From contig NZ_JAILWM010000001.1 of NCBI RefSeq assembly GCF_025698945.1, positions 310,001 to 374,000 on the forward strand: 64,000 bases of DNA. Reading direction: 5' to 3'. A program made the position numbers and the translations under genes. Below are positions 17,731 through 27,611 of the stretch, piece by piece. This stretch comes from Nitrosopumilus sp. GTDB taxonomy: Archaea > Thermoproteota > Nitrososphaeria > Nitrososphaerales > Nitrosopumilaceae. The notes beneath the pieces were generated by a model that was given only the letters and a program-made list of their open reading frames with translations, searched no databases and had not been told where the DNA came from. Numbering within the stretch: the stretch's first letter is position 1; each line of letters starts with the position of its first letter.

Positions 17731-19092
17731 GTGTATCTCTATATTGGTGAATTACACATTAGTGATATCTTGAGTGATTCAAAAATTCCTAACATTGTTG
17801 ATTTGGAAGAAAAAATTTCTGATTTATTAAAAAAAGAAGGATTGACTGACTCTCCATACTCTGATCTACTATCTTTTAGTTTAAACAAATTCAAAAAACA
17901 AAATTTGGATGAACAATACTATGGCTTTCATAATGTAAGTCATGAGTTAATTGTTACCTACAACACACTACTTGCATCCAGGGGAGAAGAATTCAAGTCT
18001 ATTATTTTAAAAGATGATTTTAAACATCTTTTTGCTGCTGCATTATTTCATGATTATGAGCCAGATAAAAAACAGGATAAACCCCATGAAATTCTAGCCT
18101 CTAATTTTGTTACTACGGATAATTCTTTACTCCACTTATTTGAAAAATGTGGAATTGATCCTAACCTTGTTGCTGTCCTGATTTTAAAAACTACATACCC
18201 ATGGGAATCCCAAAAAAGTGATATTATGAAAATCATCTCAAAACATTTTTCCGAATCTATTTTTGCCAATGATCCAAATAAACAAAAACATTATCTGTAC
18301 TTGGGTTGGTTCTTATCTGTTACAGACAGAATAGGAGCATACGCTTATGGTGAATTTTTAGATTCCCTTGGGTTAGCTAAAAAAAATGCTCATTCAATGG
18401 GATGGAATCCTGAATATTTAGTGAAACATGCAGTTGCATATTTTGAACAATTGATATCCGATGAGAAAGAAATGACAGACAAAGTTCTTCGCTCATTACC
18501 AAAAGAAATGCGTGATAGATTTGTAAATAACGTATTGTCTTTTTCTAAACTTCGAGAAAAAGAGATACAAGTAAGGGCTAATGTTGTTTATGATAAAATA
18601 CCATTAATTCCACATTTTGAAAAAGAAAAAGATTTTGATTCTGAATTCCAAAAAAGACTATTTGAAATATATGATGAAATTCCTGACACTTTGCAATTTA
18701 ACAAAAAAACATTTTTTGAATCTCTTAAAGACTCTAAAACCATTTTGGTTACATTGCGATATGGTTCTGAATCTGGTATGATTGTTGGATTTGCAAAGGG
18801 AGGCCCACTTGAGAATTATTCTCTAATCAGGGACATCTCTGATGAGAATTTTGGAAAATCTAACACTGTGTTTTTGGAACCTCTGGCCCTTGAGATGGGT
18901 TATTGGGGTCATGGCGGTGGACCTAGTATGAGAAAGATGTTTAATGAAATTGCGAAGAATCAGGGGTATTCCTATTTGACCAGCTTACAATTACGTGATG
19001 TCATACAAAATAGAATAGACAGACATGAAAACATTGAATTTGTTCAGAAATTAAACCCAGAAAGATTGGATTACTATCGTGTTACCCTGTAA
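17731..19092 (+). CDS. HD-domain protein with a GNAT-like C-terminal domain (copy 1)
   Basis: 453 residues. The N-terminal two thirds resembles HD/PDEase-type phosphohydrolases: YYGFHNVSHELIVTYNTLL supplies HNxxH, and LFAAALFHDYEPDKKQDKPHE supplies the metal-binding HD pair. From about 330 the sequence looks like an acyltransferase or ligand-binding domain (VGFAKGGPLENYSL, NTVFLEPLALEMGYWG, YSYLTSLQLRDVIQNRID). The GTG start is about 20 bases after an ACTTTAAAATAA box. A close paralogue with the same architecture is at 39106. The substrate is unknown; a nucleotide phosphodiesterase is one option. Confidence 0.72.
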   Translation: MYLYIGELHISDILSDSKIPNIVDLEEKISDLLKKEGLTDSPYSDLLSFSLNKFKKQNLDEQYYGFHNVSHELIVTYNTLLASRGEEFKSIILKDDFKHLFAAALFHDYEPDKKQDKPHEILASNFVTTDNSLLHLFEKCGIDPNLVAVLILKTTYPWESQKSDIMKIISKHFSESIFANDPNKQKHYLYLGWFLSVTDRIGAYAYGEFLDSLGLAKKNAHSMGWNPEYLVKHAVAYFEQLISDEKEMTDKVLRSLPKEMRDRFVNNVLSFSKLREKEIQVRANVVYDKIPLIPHFEKEKDFDSEFQKRLFEIYDEIPDTLQFNKKTFFESLKDSKTILVTLRYGSESGMIVGFAKGGPLENYSLIRDISDENFGKSNTVFLEPLALEMGYWGHGGGPSMRKMFNEIAKNQGYSYLTSLQLRDVIQNRIDRHENIEFVQKLNPERLDYYRVTL

Positions 19093-19176
19093 TACGTACA
19101 AAATGAGTAATTTTTCAGAATTTACTCAAAATTTTACTAAATAAGCCAGTTCATATAGTGAATAAATTAACCAATA

Positions 19177-20109
19177 TTGGTCATATTTTTGGTCTTAGAA
19201 ACAATCAATGCCGATTCTGTATGTCGCAGATGTGGAAAAAAAGGAATGCTCACAGACAATGACACTGGAGAGCGATTTTGTGGTCAATGTGGATATGTAA
19301 TTACTGAAACACTCCAGGATTCTGGACCTGAATGGAGATCATTTTCTAAAGAAGGAGGGGCTGATCCTACAAGAACTGGAGCTCCCACATCTTTGGCAAT
19401 GCATGATAGAGGACTTGCTACAATAATTAATCCCATCAATCGTGATTCTTCTGGTAAACCTCTTACTTCTACAATGAAGAGTACTATTGAGAGGTTAAGA
19501 ACTTGGGATAGTAGAAGTAAAGTAAATGCTTCTGCTGATAAAAATTTACGACAAGCCCTTAATGAGTTGGCTAGATTAAAAGACAAACTTTCATTATCTG
19601 ATTCTGTAATTGAAAAAGCCGCTTACATCTACAGAAAAGCATTGGAGAAAGGTCTTGTTAAGGGACGTTCAATTTCTGCATTAATAGCATCTGCCCTTTA
19701 TGCTGCATGTCGAGATACTGAAACACCTCGAACCCTAAAAGATGTTGCAGAAGCAGGTAACATAAAGAAAAAAGACATTGCAAGATGCTACAGATTATTA
19801 CATAAAGAATTAGAATTAAAAATGCCCGTAGTTGATCCTACTCAATGTGTTTCAAGAATTGCAAGCAAGCTTGGAATTTCTGAGAAGACAAAACGATATG
19901 GGATTAAAGTTCTCAAAGAAGCACAAGAACATAAAGAGTCTGCTGGAAAGGATCCAATGGGATTAGCTGCTGCTGCACTATACTTGTCATGTGTAAAGAA
20001 TTGTGAAGACCGAACTCAACGTGATATTGCTGAAGCTGCAAATGTTACTGAAGTTACTATTAGAAATAGATACAAAGGTCTTAGACTAGATCAGGATATG
20101 GAGATATAG
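19177..20109 (+). CDS. tfb: Transcription initiation factor TFB
   Basis: 310 residues, the normal TFIIB size. An N-terminal zinc ribbon (CRRCGKKGMLTDNDTGERF then CGQCG) is followed by the B-reader (GPEWRSFSKEGGADPTRTG) and two cyclin folds, the second ending DIAEAANVTEVTIRNRYKGL with its DNA-reading helix. It recruits RNA polymerase to TBP-bound promoters. The TBP gene begins 21 bases downstream, so both basal factors are probably made together. The start could be TTG 19177 or TTG 19189. Confidence 0.96.
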   Translation: MVIFLVLETINADSVCRRCGKKGMLTDNDTGERFCGQCGYVITETLQDSGPEWRSFSKEGGADPTRTGAPTSLAMHDRGLATIINPINRDSSGKPLTSTMKSTIERLRTWDSRSKVNASADKNLRQALNELARLKDKLSLSDSVIEKAAYIYRKALEKGLVKGRSISALIASALYAACRDTETPRTLKDVAEAGNIKKKDIARCYRLLHKELELKMPVVDPTQCVSRIASKLGISEKTKRYGIKVLKEAQEHKESAGKDPMGLAAAALYLSCVKNCEDRTQRDIAEAANVTEVTIRNRYKGLRLDQDMEI

Positions 20110-20130
20110 GTAGAGAATAATTATACAAAA

Positions 20131-20691
<561 letters not shown>

Positions 20692-20776
20692 TTCTGTAAT
20701 TCTTCTCCGTTGAAATCATTATTGTAATGTTGGTTTTTTAGAATCTTTAATACGTTCATTGGGGCCCTTTATTGTA

Positions 20777-20932
20777 ATGATTCACAAAATTCGTTATTTT
20801 GAAACAAAGCAATTATCGCAAGGCGTTTATCTGCAAGATGTTGTAAATGATTTTCTTGCTGAAAAGGGTGATAACATCATAGCAGTTCATCCTGTAATGG
20901 ATAATACGCTTATAGTTCATTACACCGAATAA
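20777..20932 (+). CDS. Small hypothetical protein (51 aa)
   Basis: A complete ATG-to-TAA frame of 51 residues, MIHKIRYFETKQLSQGVYLQDV..., with a hydrophobic strand end (NTLIVHYTE). It follows tbp by 85 bases on the same strand. The pattern (short strand, helix with VVNDFLAEKGDNII, strand) looks like a folded domain. Family not recognised. Confidence 0.6.
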   Translation: MIHKIRYFETKQLSQGVYLQDVVNDFLAEKGDNIIAVHPVMDNTLIVHYTE

Positions 20933-21033
20933 TCTTTTATTTTTTCTACTCTGACGTTGACTGTTGATAAATTATAATAGTTGATTTCTGAATCATTGTT
21001 TTTGAAAATTATGCCGTATTGATAAACAATCAT
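20920..21033 (-). CDS. Doubtful small protein (37 aa)
   Basis: A 37-residue frame on the minus strand (MIVYQYGIIFKNNDSEINYY...) fills the gap between 20932 and 21064 and overlaps the end of the convergent gene by 13 bases. The alternation of polar and hydrophobic residues looks protein-like, but there is no motif and its promoter is unclear. Confidence 0.3.
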   Translation of the reverse strand: MIVYQYGIIFKNNDSEINYYNLSTVNVRVEKIKDYSV

Positions 21034-21063
21034 TGTATTATACTGGTAATTATCATTGAATGT

Positions 21064-21249
21064 ATGGCAAATTATTTGGGCGATAAGAACAAAAAACAAG
21101 TTCATGATTTACTTAATGAAACTGACAACTGTTTGATGGATGAGATAATGATGGTTCATAAGAGATATTTTATTCCAGATACCTCTTCCCAGGCAAATTC
21201 TGAAGGGTATCAAAGCTGTATCTACTGTATTGTGAACTCAAAAGAATAA
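21064..21249 (+). CDS. Small hypothetical protein (61 aa)
   Basis: 61 residues from an ATG at 21064; an upstream in-frame start would extend into a hydrophobic, less protein-like stretch. Sequence MANYLGDKNKKQVHDLLNE... with three cysteines (DNCLMDE, SCIYCIV), of which CIYC could bind a metal. Function unknown. Confidence 0.55.
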   Translation: MANYLGDKNKKQVHDLLNETDNCLMDEIMMVHKRYFIPDTSSQANSEGYQSCIYCIVNSKE

Positions 21250-21317
21250 TTTTCCTCGATTTTGTCTAGTCGTCTTTGTTAATGGATACAGTACATGGCA
21301 AAAAATAGAAAATGCTG

Positions 21318-21485
21318 TTATGCACAGCAAATGGATTTTTTAAAATCTTCAGAATTTCTTTCAAAACTGCATTCTTTACACACTTGCCAACTTCGTTTTT
21401 TTAGGATTGAAAATGCTGATTCGTAGCATATTGAATACATTTTACCCCCGCAAGTTGGACATGGTAATGGAATATCTATTTTCAT
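21318..21485 (-). CDS. Zinc-ribbon miniprotein (55 aa)
   Basis: 55 residues, ATG to TAA. It contains CPTCGGKMYSICYES near the start and CKEC in the middle, forming a CxxC...CxxC ribbon, plus a terminal CCA. One of more than ten zinc-binding miniproteins in the window. Likely a nucleic-acid or protein adaptor; no specific family. Confidence 0.62.
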   Translation of the reverse strand: MKIDIPLPCPTCGGKMYSICYESAFSILKKRSWQVCKECSFERNSEDFKKSICCA

Positions 21486-21547
21486 CAATTATTTTTATGT
21501 AATTTTGAATATAAGGCCCGCGTAGAAATTATCAATCGTTCATTGAT

Positions 21548-22462
21548 TTATGGATTTGAATTTGTTTGATTGTCATCAGAAAAATTTTCAGCCTTTTCGT
21601 TTAGTTTGTTTTGATTAAATTCTTCTAGAACTTCTTTTGGAATGCTTATGATGCTTAGATATGCTGCTCTTGCTTCTTCATACGTTCCACCATTTTCAAT
21701 AATTTGTTCTCTGATACTTTGTGCTTGCTCAAAACTATTTTTTGTAAAGTTTAGTTGGCTTACTATTAATTCACGTATCTCTGGGTTCACCCCGTTAATG
21801 TAATCCTCATATTGATATCCTGAATACACTCCAGGACCTGGATTGAACTCTTCAATTGCTTGATCTCGTAGTACATTTGAAATTTGGCGTTGCTGTTCAA
21901 TGTAAACTTGGTCTGCAACTGGTTTTATTGCCTCTTTTTGTTCTAAAATTAACTCATACAGTAAACCGTGATAATATTTGAATAATGTTTGACCAATTGG
22001 GTCTTTTGCAAAATCACTTTCATCTGCACTTAGATATCTTATTGCTTGTTCGGTGTTTAATTTTTCTTGAAGTGATGATATTTGTGAAATCTCTCCTTTA
22101 ACTTGAAACTGTGTACTTGTTAACCCTGTCATTCCATACCATGATGCTACTACATTGATACTGTAAATTCCAGGAGTCTTCTGTAAGTCTTTGAATTCTC
22201 CTCTAAAAACTCCCCATGGGTCTGTAAATGTTTTAGTGGTGTCTGAACCAGTTCTGATTAAAACTTCTGCGCCTTGAATTGGTTTGTAGGCATGATCAAC
22301 GACTTTGCCTGTAATTACTAATGATTCTCCTGAATAGATGGCTGCTTTTTCTACGTTCATATCAATAATTAGTTCCCATAACTTTGCCTCCGAATTTGGA
22401 ATAAATGATGATAGAATCATTATTGAGAATAAACCTACAATTACAACCTTGTTTTTGAGCAC
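21548..22462 (-). CDS. Secreted protein with an Ig-like/carboxypeptidase-regulatory domain
   Basis: 304 residues. The signal peptide is at 1-26 (VVIVGLFSIMILSSF... cut after SEA). A beta-sandwich domain at about 30-125 has the carboxypeptidase-regulatory signature ESLVITGKVVDHAYKPIQGAEVLI and TDPWGVFRGEF. The remaining 170 residues are helical. No C-terminal membrane anchor or PEFG motif is seen, so it may be released or bound to the S-layer. Function unknown. Confidence 0.75.
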   Translation of the reverse strand: MLKNKVVIVGLFSIMILSSFIPNSEAKLWELIIDMNVEKAAIYSGESLVITGKVVDHAYKPIQGAEVLIRTGSDTTKTFTDPWGVFRGEFKDLQKTPGIYSINVVASWYGMTGLTSTQFQVKGEISQISSLQEKLNTEQAIRYLSADESDFAKDPIGQTLFKYYHGLLYELILEQKEAIKPVADQVYIEQQRQISNVLRDQAIEEFNPGPGVYSGYQYEDYINGVNPEIRELIVSQLNFTKNSFEQAQSIREQIIENGGTYEEARAAYLSIISIPKEVLEEFNQNKLNEKAENFSDDNQTNSNP

Positions 22463-22609
22463 AACATATCTGCTAATTTTTGCTGTTAAGACAAGGTATG
22501 AATAAAATTTCGCTATTTTTCAATTTAATTTGAGTAATTTTCTTCTTTGCAAGGGATAACTCTACTCCCAGCTCATTCTTAAACCCCTAAAATTATCTTA
22601 CCTTGAATC

Positions 22610-23269
22610 ATGGATTTGGAAAAATTCCGAAATGATGTAAACAAGATGTGTGAAAATCTGTCACCAAATCTTAATCAAAAAGACATCCCAAAATTGAACT
22701 ATGTTCGGAATCAACTAATTGACATGTATCAAAAAAACTTGGTAAAAATCAATCATTCTATATTGGAATTGATTTGTGCTTCTAATCTAATTTCTAGAGG
22801 ATATGTCGTTGATGTTGAAAAAGAGATTTCCAAAATTCTTGTTTGTGATATATTTGCCAAAAAGGGTGGAGGAAACACAATAATTGAAATTGAAACTGGT
22901 TTTACCCCTCCTGAACACGCAATGGATACTTTGGATTATTATGCTGCAAGAATAATGAGCAAGATTGCAAGATATAGCCAACACTGCTCCAAGTTTTCAT
23001 TAGCAACTCCTGCAGTGGGAATATTGCCTATCTCTAAGATTTTTTTGTTGCCCCCAAATGCAAGAAAGAAAGAAGATATTGATAAAATCAAGAAGTTATG
23101 TGATCGTTACTACAAGAATCCGCCAATAGAATATGATGATATACTTAATGCTCATCTTCATTCAATTTATCTGATAAACATAGACAAGGGATTTGCAAAA
23201 GAATTAGATCCACAGGGCTATGTTGATTTGACAGAAAATTTGCTTGATAGAAGTGAAATAAGCTATTGA
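22610..23269 (+). CDS. PD-(D/E)XK-like nuclease-fold protein
   Basis: 219 residues. After a helical N-terminus comes ICASNLISRGYVVDVEKEI, then LVCDIFAKKGGGNTIIEIETGF. The order Glu, hydrophobic-Asp, then E-I-E after a strand resembles the PD-(D/E)XK core, although the usual final Lys is replaced. The rest (YYAARIMSKIARYSQHCSKFSLATP) could be the helix and last strand of that fold. This is inference from pattern only. Not near the defence island. Confidence 0.55.
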   Translation: MDLEKFRNDVNKMCENLSPNLNQKDIPKLNYVRNQLIDMYQKNLVKINHSILELICASNLISRGYVVDVEKEISKILVCDIFAKKGGGNTIIEIETGFTPPEHAMDTLDYYAARIMSKIARYSQHCSKFSLATPAVGILPISKIFLLPPNARKKEDIDKIKKLCDRYYKNPPIEYDDILNAHLHSIYLINIDKGFAKELDPQGYVDLTENLLDRSEISY

Positions 23270-23323
23270 TTTGCCTCAAATATAGAAAAAACTCAAATTC
23301 CTCTATTGTTTATGTGAGATAAG

Positions 23324-23458
23324 ATGATTTGTGCAGCTTGTGAGGGAAGAAAACATTACGAATGCATTGATTGCATGAATAATCATAAAGCACATCTTTG
23401 TTCATGTGATTGTCATGATGAAAATACACAACCACATCCAATAGGAAAATCCCACTAG
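23324..23458 (+). CDS. Cys/His-rich miniprotein (44 aa)
   Basis: 44 residues with CAAC, CIDC and CSCDCHDE motifs, enough ligands for two zinc ions. The C-terminal cluster resembles that of the miniprotein at 31488 (CNCDCHWE), so the two probably share a family. Convergent with the PAC2 gene, 3 bases apart. Function unknown. Confidence 0.6.
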   Translation: MICAACEGRKHYECIDCMNNHKAHLCSCDCHDENTQPHPIGKSH

Positions 23459-23461
23459 TCT

Positions 23462-24142
23462 TTAATTTTTGAATTTTCTTTCAATCTCTTGTGCCATGGC
23501 CTCTAGTTGACTGGTATCTCCGAATTTTCTATATGTCAATTTTTCAAGAGTCTTAATTATGCTAATTGCTGCTCTGTATTGAGGAATTTCAGGCTCATTT
23601 AGCTCTCCATACATTCCTATTCCTTGAATGGAATTCTGTTTTGCAAATCCTAGTATCAAACCATTAAATCCTGTAATGATTGATTTTTGGGGAGTAGTCT
23701 CTACATCTAATCTTTCCATCTGTCTAGTTAATTCAATATCTGTTGTAGTGATGAATGTCTTTGGATTTTTATCTAAATATCTATTTGTATGAAAACCACC
23801 AAGGGTGTAAATGAATTTTGCAGAATATTTTTTTGCAACATCAATTACATCTTGACATAATTCATTTAATTCACTTGTGCTTTGCGGTTGACCTTTTCCT
23901 CCTCCAAATATAATTAAATCCTCAGTGAATTTGTATTCCCAACTTTCATTTGGAAGATCAATGTATCCGCCCCTGTCTACAACATATGTGGGAAATGGTG
24001 TTTTTGCAATTCTAAAAGTTCTAGTTTTCAGAGAATCATTGATAAAATTTACAACAATACTTCCTACATTTCCCATGTCTTGCATTGCAGCAATGATTAT
24101 TGGTTTTTCAACATTTGGTTCTTCCTTTTGATCAAAATCCAC
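23462..24142 (-). CDS. PAC2-family protein (proteasome-assembly-chaperone-like)
   Basis: 226 residues with the PAC2 fold: IIIAAMQDMGNVGSIVVNFIN, LIIFGGGKGQPQSTSELNELC, KFIYTLGGFHTNRY, and ITGFNGLILGFAKQNSIQGIGMYGEL. Archaeal members (PbaB/PF1951 type) act as proteasome-assembly chaperones or ATP-independent scaffolds. GTG start. A specific proteasome role is inference; no proteasome genes are nearby. Confidence 0.85.
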   Translation of the reverse strand: MDFDQKEEPNVEKPIIIAAMQDMGNVGSIVVNFINDSLKTRTFRIAKTPFPTYVVDRGGYIDLPNESWEYKFTEDLIIFGGGKGQPQSTSELNELCQDVIDVAKKYSAKFIYTLGGFHTNRYLDKNPKTFITTTDIELTRQMERLDVETTPQKSIITGFNGLILGFAKQNSIQGIGMYGELNEPEIPQYRAAISIIKTLEKLTYRKFGDTSQLEAMAQEIERKFKN

Positions 24143-24589
24143 GTCTTTTCTGATATCTTATGAATTTTAAACATATATCGCAGTTTGAATCTTTAAAATC
24201 TTAAAATTATTAAATAAACATGTTTTTTCTAAATATTTTATTTTGACAACTTTAATTTGTTTTTCAAATTATTTTGAAATTCAATTATTGTACTAGGATC
24301 TCTATTTTATAAAATTTAGAAGTAATTTGTCAAATCAGATTTGATCTAATGTAGGATTTTTTAGATTGAAGAAAATGATCCACAAACTCCAATTGAACGC
24401 AGTATTCTTGTTTATTGTTTTTTCATATTGTTAATTTTTGATAAAACGAGCCTGGCTTCAAGATTGAAATTTTTCCCAATAGGTGACAATTCTATCATAT
24501 TTTAACTCTTGCAGATTTTTCTCTGATTATTTAATGATCGTCAAAAACATGAAGATTCATAAGGCAAAAAAACATTCTATCGACAAATT
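24143..24589. other. Intergenic region without a convincing gene
   Basis: About 450 AT-rich bases between divergent PAC2 and SNF2 genes. A few short frames exist but none looks protein-like, and I see no strong stem. Promoters for both genes must lie here. A segment GAGCCTGGCTTCAAG near 24449 is locally GC-richer. Confidence 0.5.
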
Positions 24590-26314
24590 ATGGAAACATC
24601 CATGGAAAATATTGGAACATTGGAATATGTTCTTGACAAATATTCCAAAATTTGGAGCTGGAAGATCACTGGTGAGCGTGCCGTCAGTATGATTTCTAGG
24701 CTGGTTCCTGAGGCATGGTATGGCGAAACTGCCAATGAGGTCATTGTTCCTGACAGCACTGAGAGTGTAAAGCAAATCAAACTAATTCTTGACCGTTATC
24801 CTCTTGAAATACTATCAAAATCTGCATGGCAGAGAAAAATTATCAAAACATTTGCTCCAAAACCCGCCCTGCCTCCAATCAAACACAAATTAAAAAAAGC
24901 AAAAACTGGGGAGCAATTTCGTGGTAAACTCCTAAACTTCCAAAAAGAAGGATTGGATTTTTTGCTCAAATCCTCCGGAAATGCTTTACTTGCAGATGAA
25001 ATGGGTTTGGGAAAAACTGTACAAACATTATCTTATGTGGCAACTGAAAAACAAACTTTCCCTCTGCTTGTAGTTGCCCCCCTTGTTACTCTGAATAATT
25101 GGGAAAGAGAAATTCAGAAATTCCTAAAGAAGAAAAGCAAGAATGGCAGAATACTGGAATCTGAATCTCCTAGTGTAACTTTGATTAGAACTGGAAAATC
25201 AAAAGAACTTCCAAAGACTGACATTTACGTAATTAATTATGAATTGCTATTCAAAAGACAAAAAGACATTGCAAAACTTGGAATCAAAACAATTGTTTGT
25301 GATGAGGTCCACAACTTAAGATCAAAAACTACACAAAAGTACAAGTCTGTTAAGAAATTAGCTGCTCTTCCATCTGTTTTGTATAGGATTGGTCTTTCTG
25401 GAACTCCTATTTACAATCGAGGTTCTGAAATCTGGCCTATTATTGATATTATAAAGCCTGGACTGCTTGGAAGCTTTAAGGAATTTTGTGAATACTTTTG
25501 TTATGTTAATGAAAAAGGCAAAGCAATTGTTTTAGAAAATAAACGTGATTCGCTTAGAAATGAATTGCAAAAACATGTAATGCTGCGAAGGAAAAAATCT
25601 GATGTACTAAAAGAACTAAAAGACAAAGTTCGATACAAAGAGGTTATAGCATCTGATACTGATTACTATCTTGAAGAACTTGATAAAATCTGGAAAAAAC
25701 TAGAGGAAGAACAAAAGGTAGCTGAGACTGAATTCTCAAAATCTGCTTCGTATCATAGGGCAATTCAAAGTGAAAGACAGATTGCAGGAATTGCAAAACT
25801 GCCACATGTAATTAATTTTGTAAAAAATATCATGGAAATTGAAGAAAGTGTGGTGGTGTTTTGCCATCACAAAGTAATCCACAAATTATTGCATGAGAGC
25901 CTCCAAGAATTTTCACCTGTCTCAATAATTGGTGGACAAACCGATAGTTTTAGACAGGATCAGATTGATAAATTCCAGAAAGGCGAGTCAAAACTCATGA
26001 TAGCTGGACTTCGTGCAGGAAACGTCGGCATTAATTTGACTAGGGCAAAATATGTGATCTTTGCAGAACTTGACTGGAGTCCTGCAATTCACCGACAAGC
26101 AGAAGACCGTTTACATAGGATAGGGCAAAAGAATACTGTCTTTGCATACTATTTGATTGGAAATGGAACTCTAGATGATCATGTCGCAAACATTCTAGTC
26201 GATAAGAGTTATGAGATTGATGCTATCATGGATGAGACTGCTGATAACTATGAGAACAAGAACAAGGCCGAGTTGATCCTTGCTCAAATTCAAGACAAAA
26301 TACGCTCAAAGTAA
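24590..26314 (+). CDS. SNF2-family DNA translocase/helicase
   Basis: 574 residues. A small N-terminal domain (about 1-110) precedes the SNF2 core. Motif I is LLADEMGLGKTVQT, Ia is LLVVAPLVTLNNWEREI, Walker B is VCDEVHNLRS, III is IGLSGTPIYN. The second lobe has V/VI as RAGNVGINLTRAKYVIFAE and DRLHRIGQ. It remodels DNA-protein complexes or anneals strands, like SMARCAL1/HARP proteins. In-frame stops upstream fix the ATG at 24590. Its stop abuts the convergent gene at 26315. Confidence 0.92.
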   Translation: METSMENIGTLEYVLDKYSKIWSWKITGERAVSMISRLVPEAWYGETANEVIVPDSTESVKQIKLILDRYPLEILSKSAWQRKIIKTFAPKPALPPIKHKLKKAKTGEQFRGKLLNFQKEGLDFLLKSSGNALLADEMGLGKTVQTLSYVATEKQTFPLLVVAPLVTLNNWEREIQKFLKKKSKNGRILESESPSVTLIRTGKSKELPKTDIYVINYELLFKRQKDIAKLGIKTIVCDEVHNLRSKTTQKYKSVKKLAALPSVLYRIGLSGTPIYNRGSEIWPIIDIIKPGLLGSFKEFCEYFCYVNEKGKAIVLENKRDSLRNELQKHVMLRRKKSDVLKELKDKVRYKEVIASDTDYYLEELDKIWKKLEEEQKVAETEFSKSASYHRAIQSERQIAGIAKLPHVINFVKNIMEIEESVVVFCHHKVIHKLLHESLQEFSPVSIIGGQTDSFRQDQIDKFQKGESKLMIAGLRAGNVGINLTRAKYVIFAELDWSPAIHRQAEDRLHRIGQKNTVFAYYLIGNGTLDDHVANILVDKSYEIDAIMDETADNYENKNKAELILAQIQDKIRSK

Positions 26315-26929
26315 TTAAATTTCTAATTTTCCTTTTAGTTTGGATAGTTTTTCTACCATGCTGTCCTTTTTTGGAATCTCTAAGTTTGAATTTTGAATTT
26401 CTCTAATTACTTCATCAATTAAACTCATTATCTCTACACTTGTTTTTGATTCCTCGAAATTTATTTTATCAAATCCTTCAGTTTCTGTCTTGTCTATTTC
26501 TTCGATTCCTTCTGGTAATATTTCAAAAACCTTCACTAGTTTTTCTTCTTGTCTTTGGGGTGACATTAAAACAAACTGGTTCTTCCTTAATTTTTCAAGA
26601 TCTTCGGATATCTTCTCTTCATTTATGTTTAAGGTATCTGTAATTTCATTAATGCTGCATGATTTTATTTGAAGCAGTCTCAGGATTTTTGCCCAAATTG
26701 GAATATCATTACTCCAAAGAATCTCATTTGCTAGCTGAGTCATGGTAAAAGAGCCATCATCATTAAGTGAAATCATTTTTCTGTCTTTCAATGATGCTAA
26801 TGCATCAAGGATTCTTCCCACTCCCAATCTCTTTAAATTTGAATTTTCTAGATTTTTTTCATTAAATGTTCCGTTTTCTTTTTTTGCCAAATGCAAAATT
26901 TCTAAATCAACAGTTCCTAGTTTTCTCAT
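26315..26929 (-). CDS. Winged-helix-type DNA-binding protein (204 aa)
   Basis: 204 residues. The first 70 residues (LGTVDLEILHLAKKENGTF, RLGVGRILDALASLKDRKMI, SFTMTQLANEIL) look like one winged helix, followed by a second (LLQIKSCSINEITDTLNI...LEKLRKNQFVLM). The tail is acidic. Probably a thaumarchaeal regulator or chromatin-related protein; the target is unknown. Follows the 26955 gene by 25 bases and may be cotranscribed. Confidence 0.65.
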   Translation of the reverse strand: MRKLGTVDLEILHLAKKENGTFNEKNLENSNLKRLGVGRILDALASLKDRKMISLNDDGSFTMTQLANEILWSNDIPIWAKILRLLQIKSCSINEITDTLNINEEKISEDLEKLRKNQFVLMSPQRQEEKLVKVFEILPEGIEEIDKTETEGFDKINFEESKTSVEIMSLIDEVIREIQNSNLEIPKKDSMVEKLSKLKGKLEI

Positions 26930-26954
26930 ATCGTATTCTTGCCTCCAAGACTAA

Positions 26955-27530
26955 TCATTCTTTGCACCTTTTGATTTCTTCGTGAATTTTCTCCAAAGAT
27001 TTTCTTGTTTCTTTTAGGTTGGAGATGTTTGAAATTACCCATTTTTGGTATTCTTCTACTGAACTAAGGTTCGTTTCTGGATTTGTTAATTGCTTTGCTA
27101 AAAACCATGTTTCTCTGTATGCAAATATTATTTTTCCAATCAGTAATCCTTTGTTGTTATGAAAAATTTGTAAAAGCTCTTCAATCTCTTCTTTCCTGTC
27201 TTTGTTTTCATCTATGATTTTTTTAAACTCTGTATCTTTTAGATGATGAAATCTCTCAAAAACTTGATTGCTTGTATTTCTCATTTTACGAATCCTTTCC
27301 TCATAATTTTCTAAAAACTTGACTGCCCAATCTTTTGCAATTTTATTATTTGATAAATTGATGTTTTGTGTTTTGGTAATCTCGTTAATTGTTTGATTGA
27401 TAATATCCAAATGCCATGCTACAAACTCGTTTAATTCATCGACATTGTCCATCTTTTTGCATATCCATGAAAAGAGTGAAACTGTCTGTTGGCTATTTGG
27501 AAAAACTATACTGATGCTAGGATGAATCAT
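26955..27530 (-). CDS. Helical hypothetical protein (up to 191 aa)
   Basis: 191 residues if begun at 27530, but the first 26 residues look non-native and an ATG at 27452 (MDNVDELNEFVAWHLDI) is a good alternative. Almost all helical with amphipathic repeats (EERIRKMRNTSNQVFERFHHL, FKKIIDENKDRKEEIEELLQIF). No motif. Upstream of and co-directional with the winged-helix gene. Confidence 0.6.
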   Translation of the reverse strand: MIHPSISIVFPNSQQTVSLFSWICKKMDNVDELNEFVAWHLDIINQTINEITKTQNINLSNNKIAKDWAVKFLENYEERIRKMRNTSNQVFERFHHLKDTEFKKIIDENKDRKEEIEELLQIFHNNKGLLIGKIIFAYRETWFLAKQLTNPETNLSSVEEYQKWVISNISNLKETRKSLEKIHEEIKRCKE

Positions 27531-27611
27531 ATTTTTTTCAGATGTTTTTTCAATAAAAACTTGATTCAGAATCTACTTCAAAAATATATGTGGATACTAA
27601 TTATTTGACTT

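Noticed and set aside
24483-24692. 69-residue plus-strand frame over the SNF2 gene start
   Set aside because: It overlaps the well-supported SNF2 reading frame in another phase and has no recognisable features.
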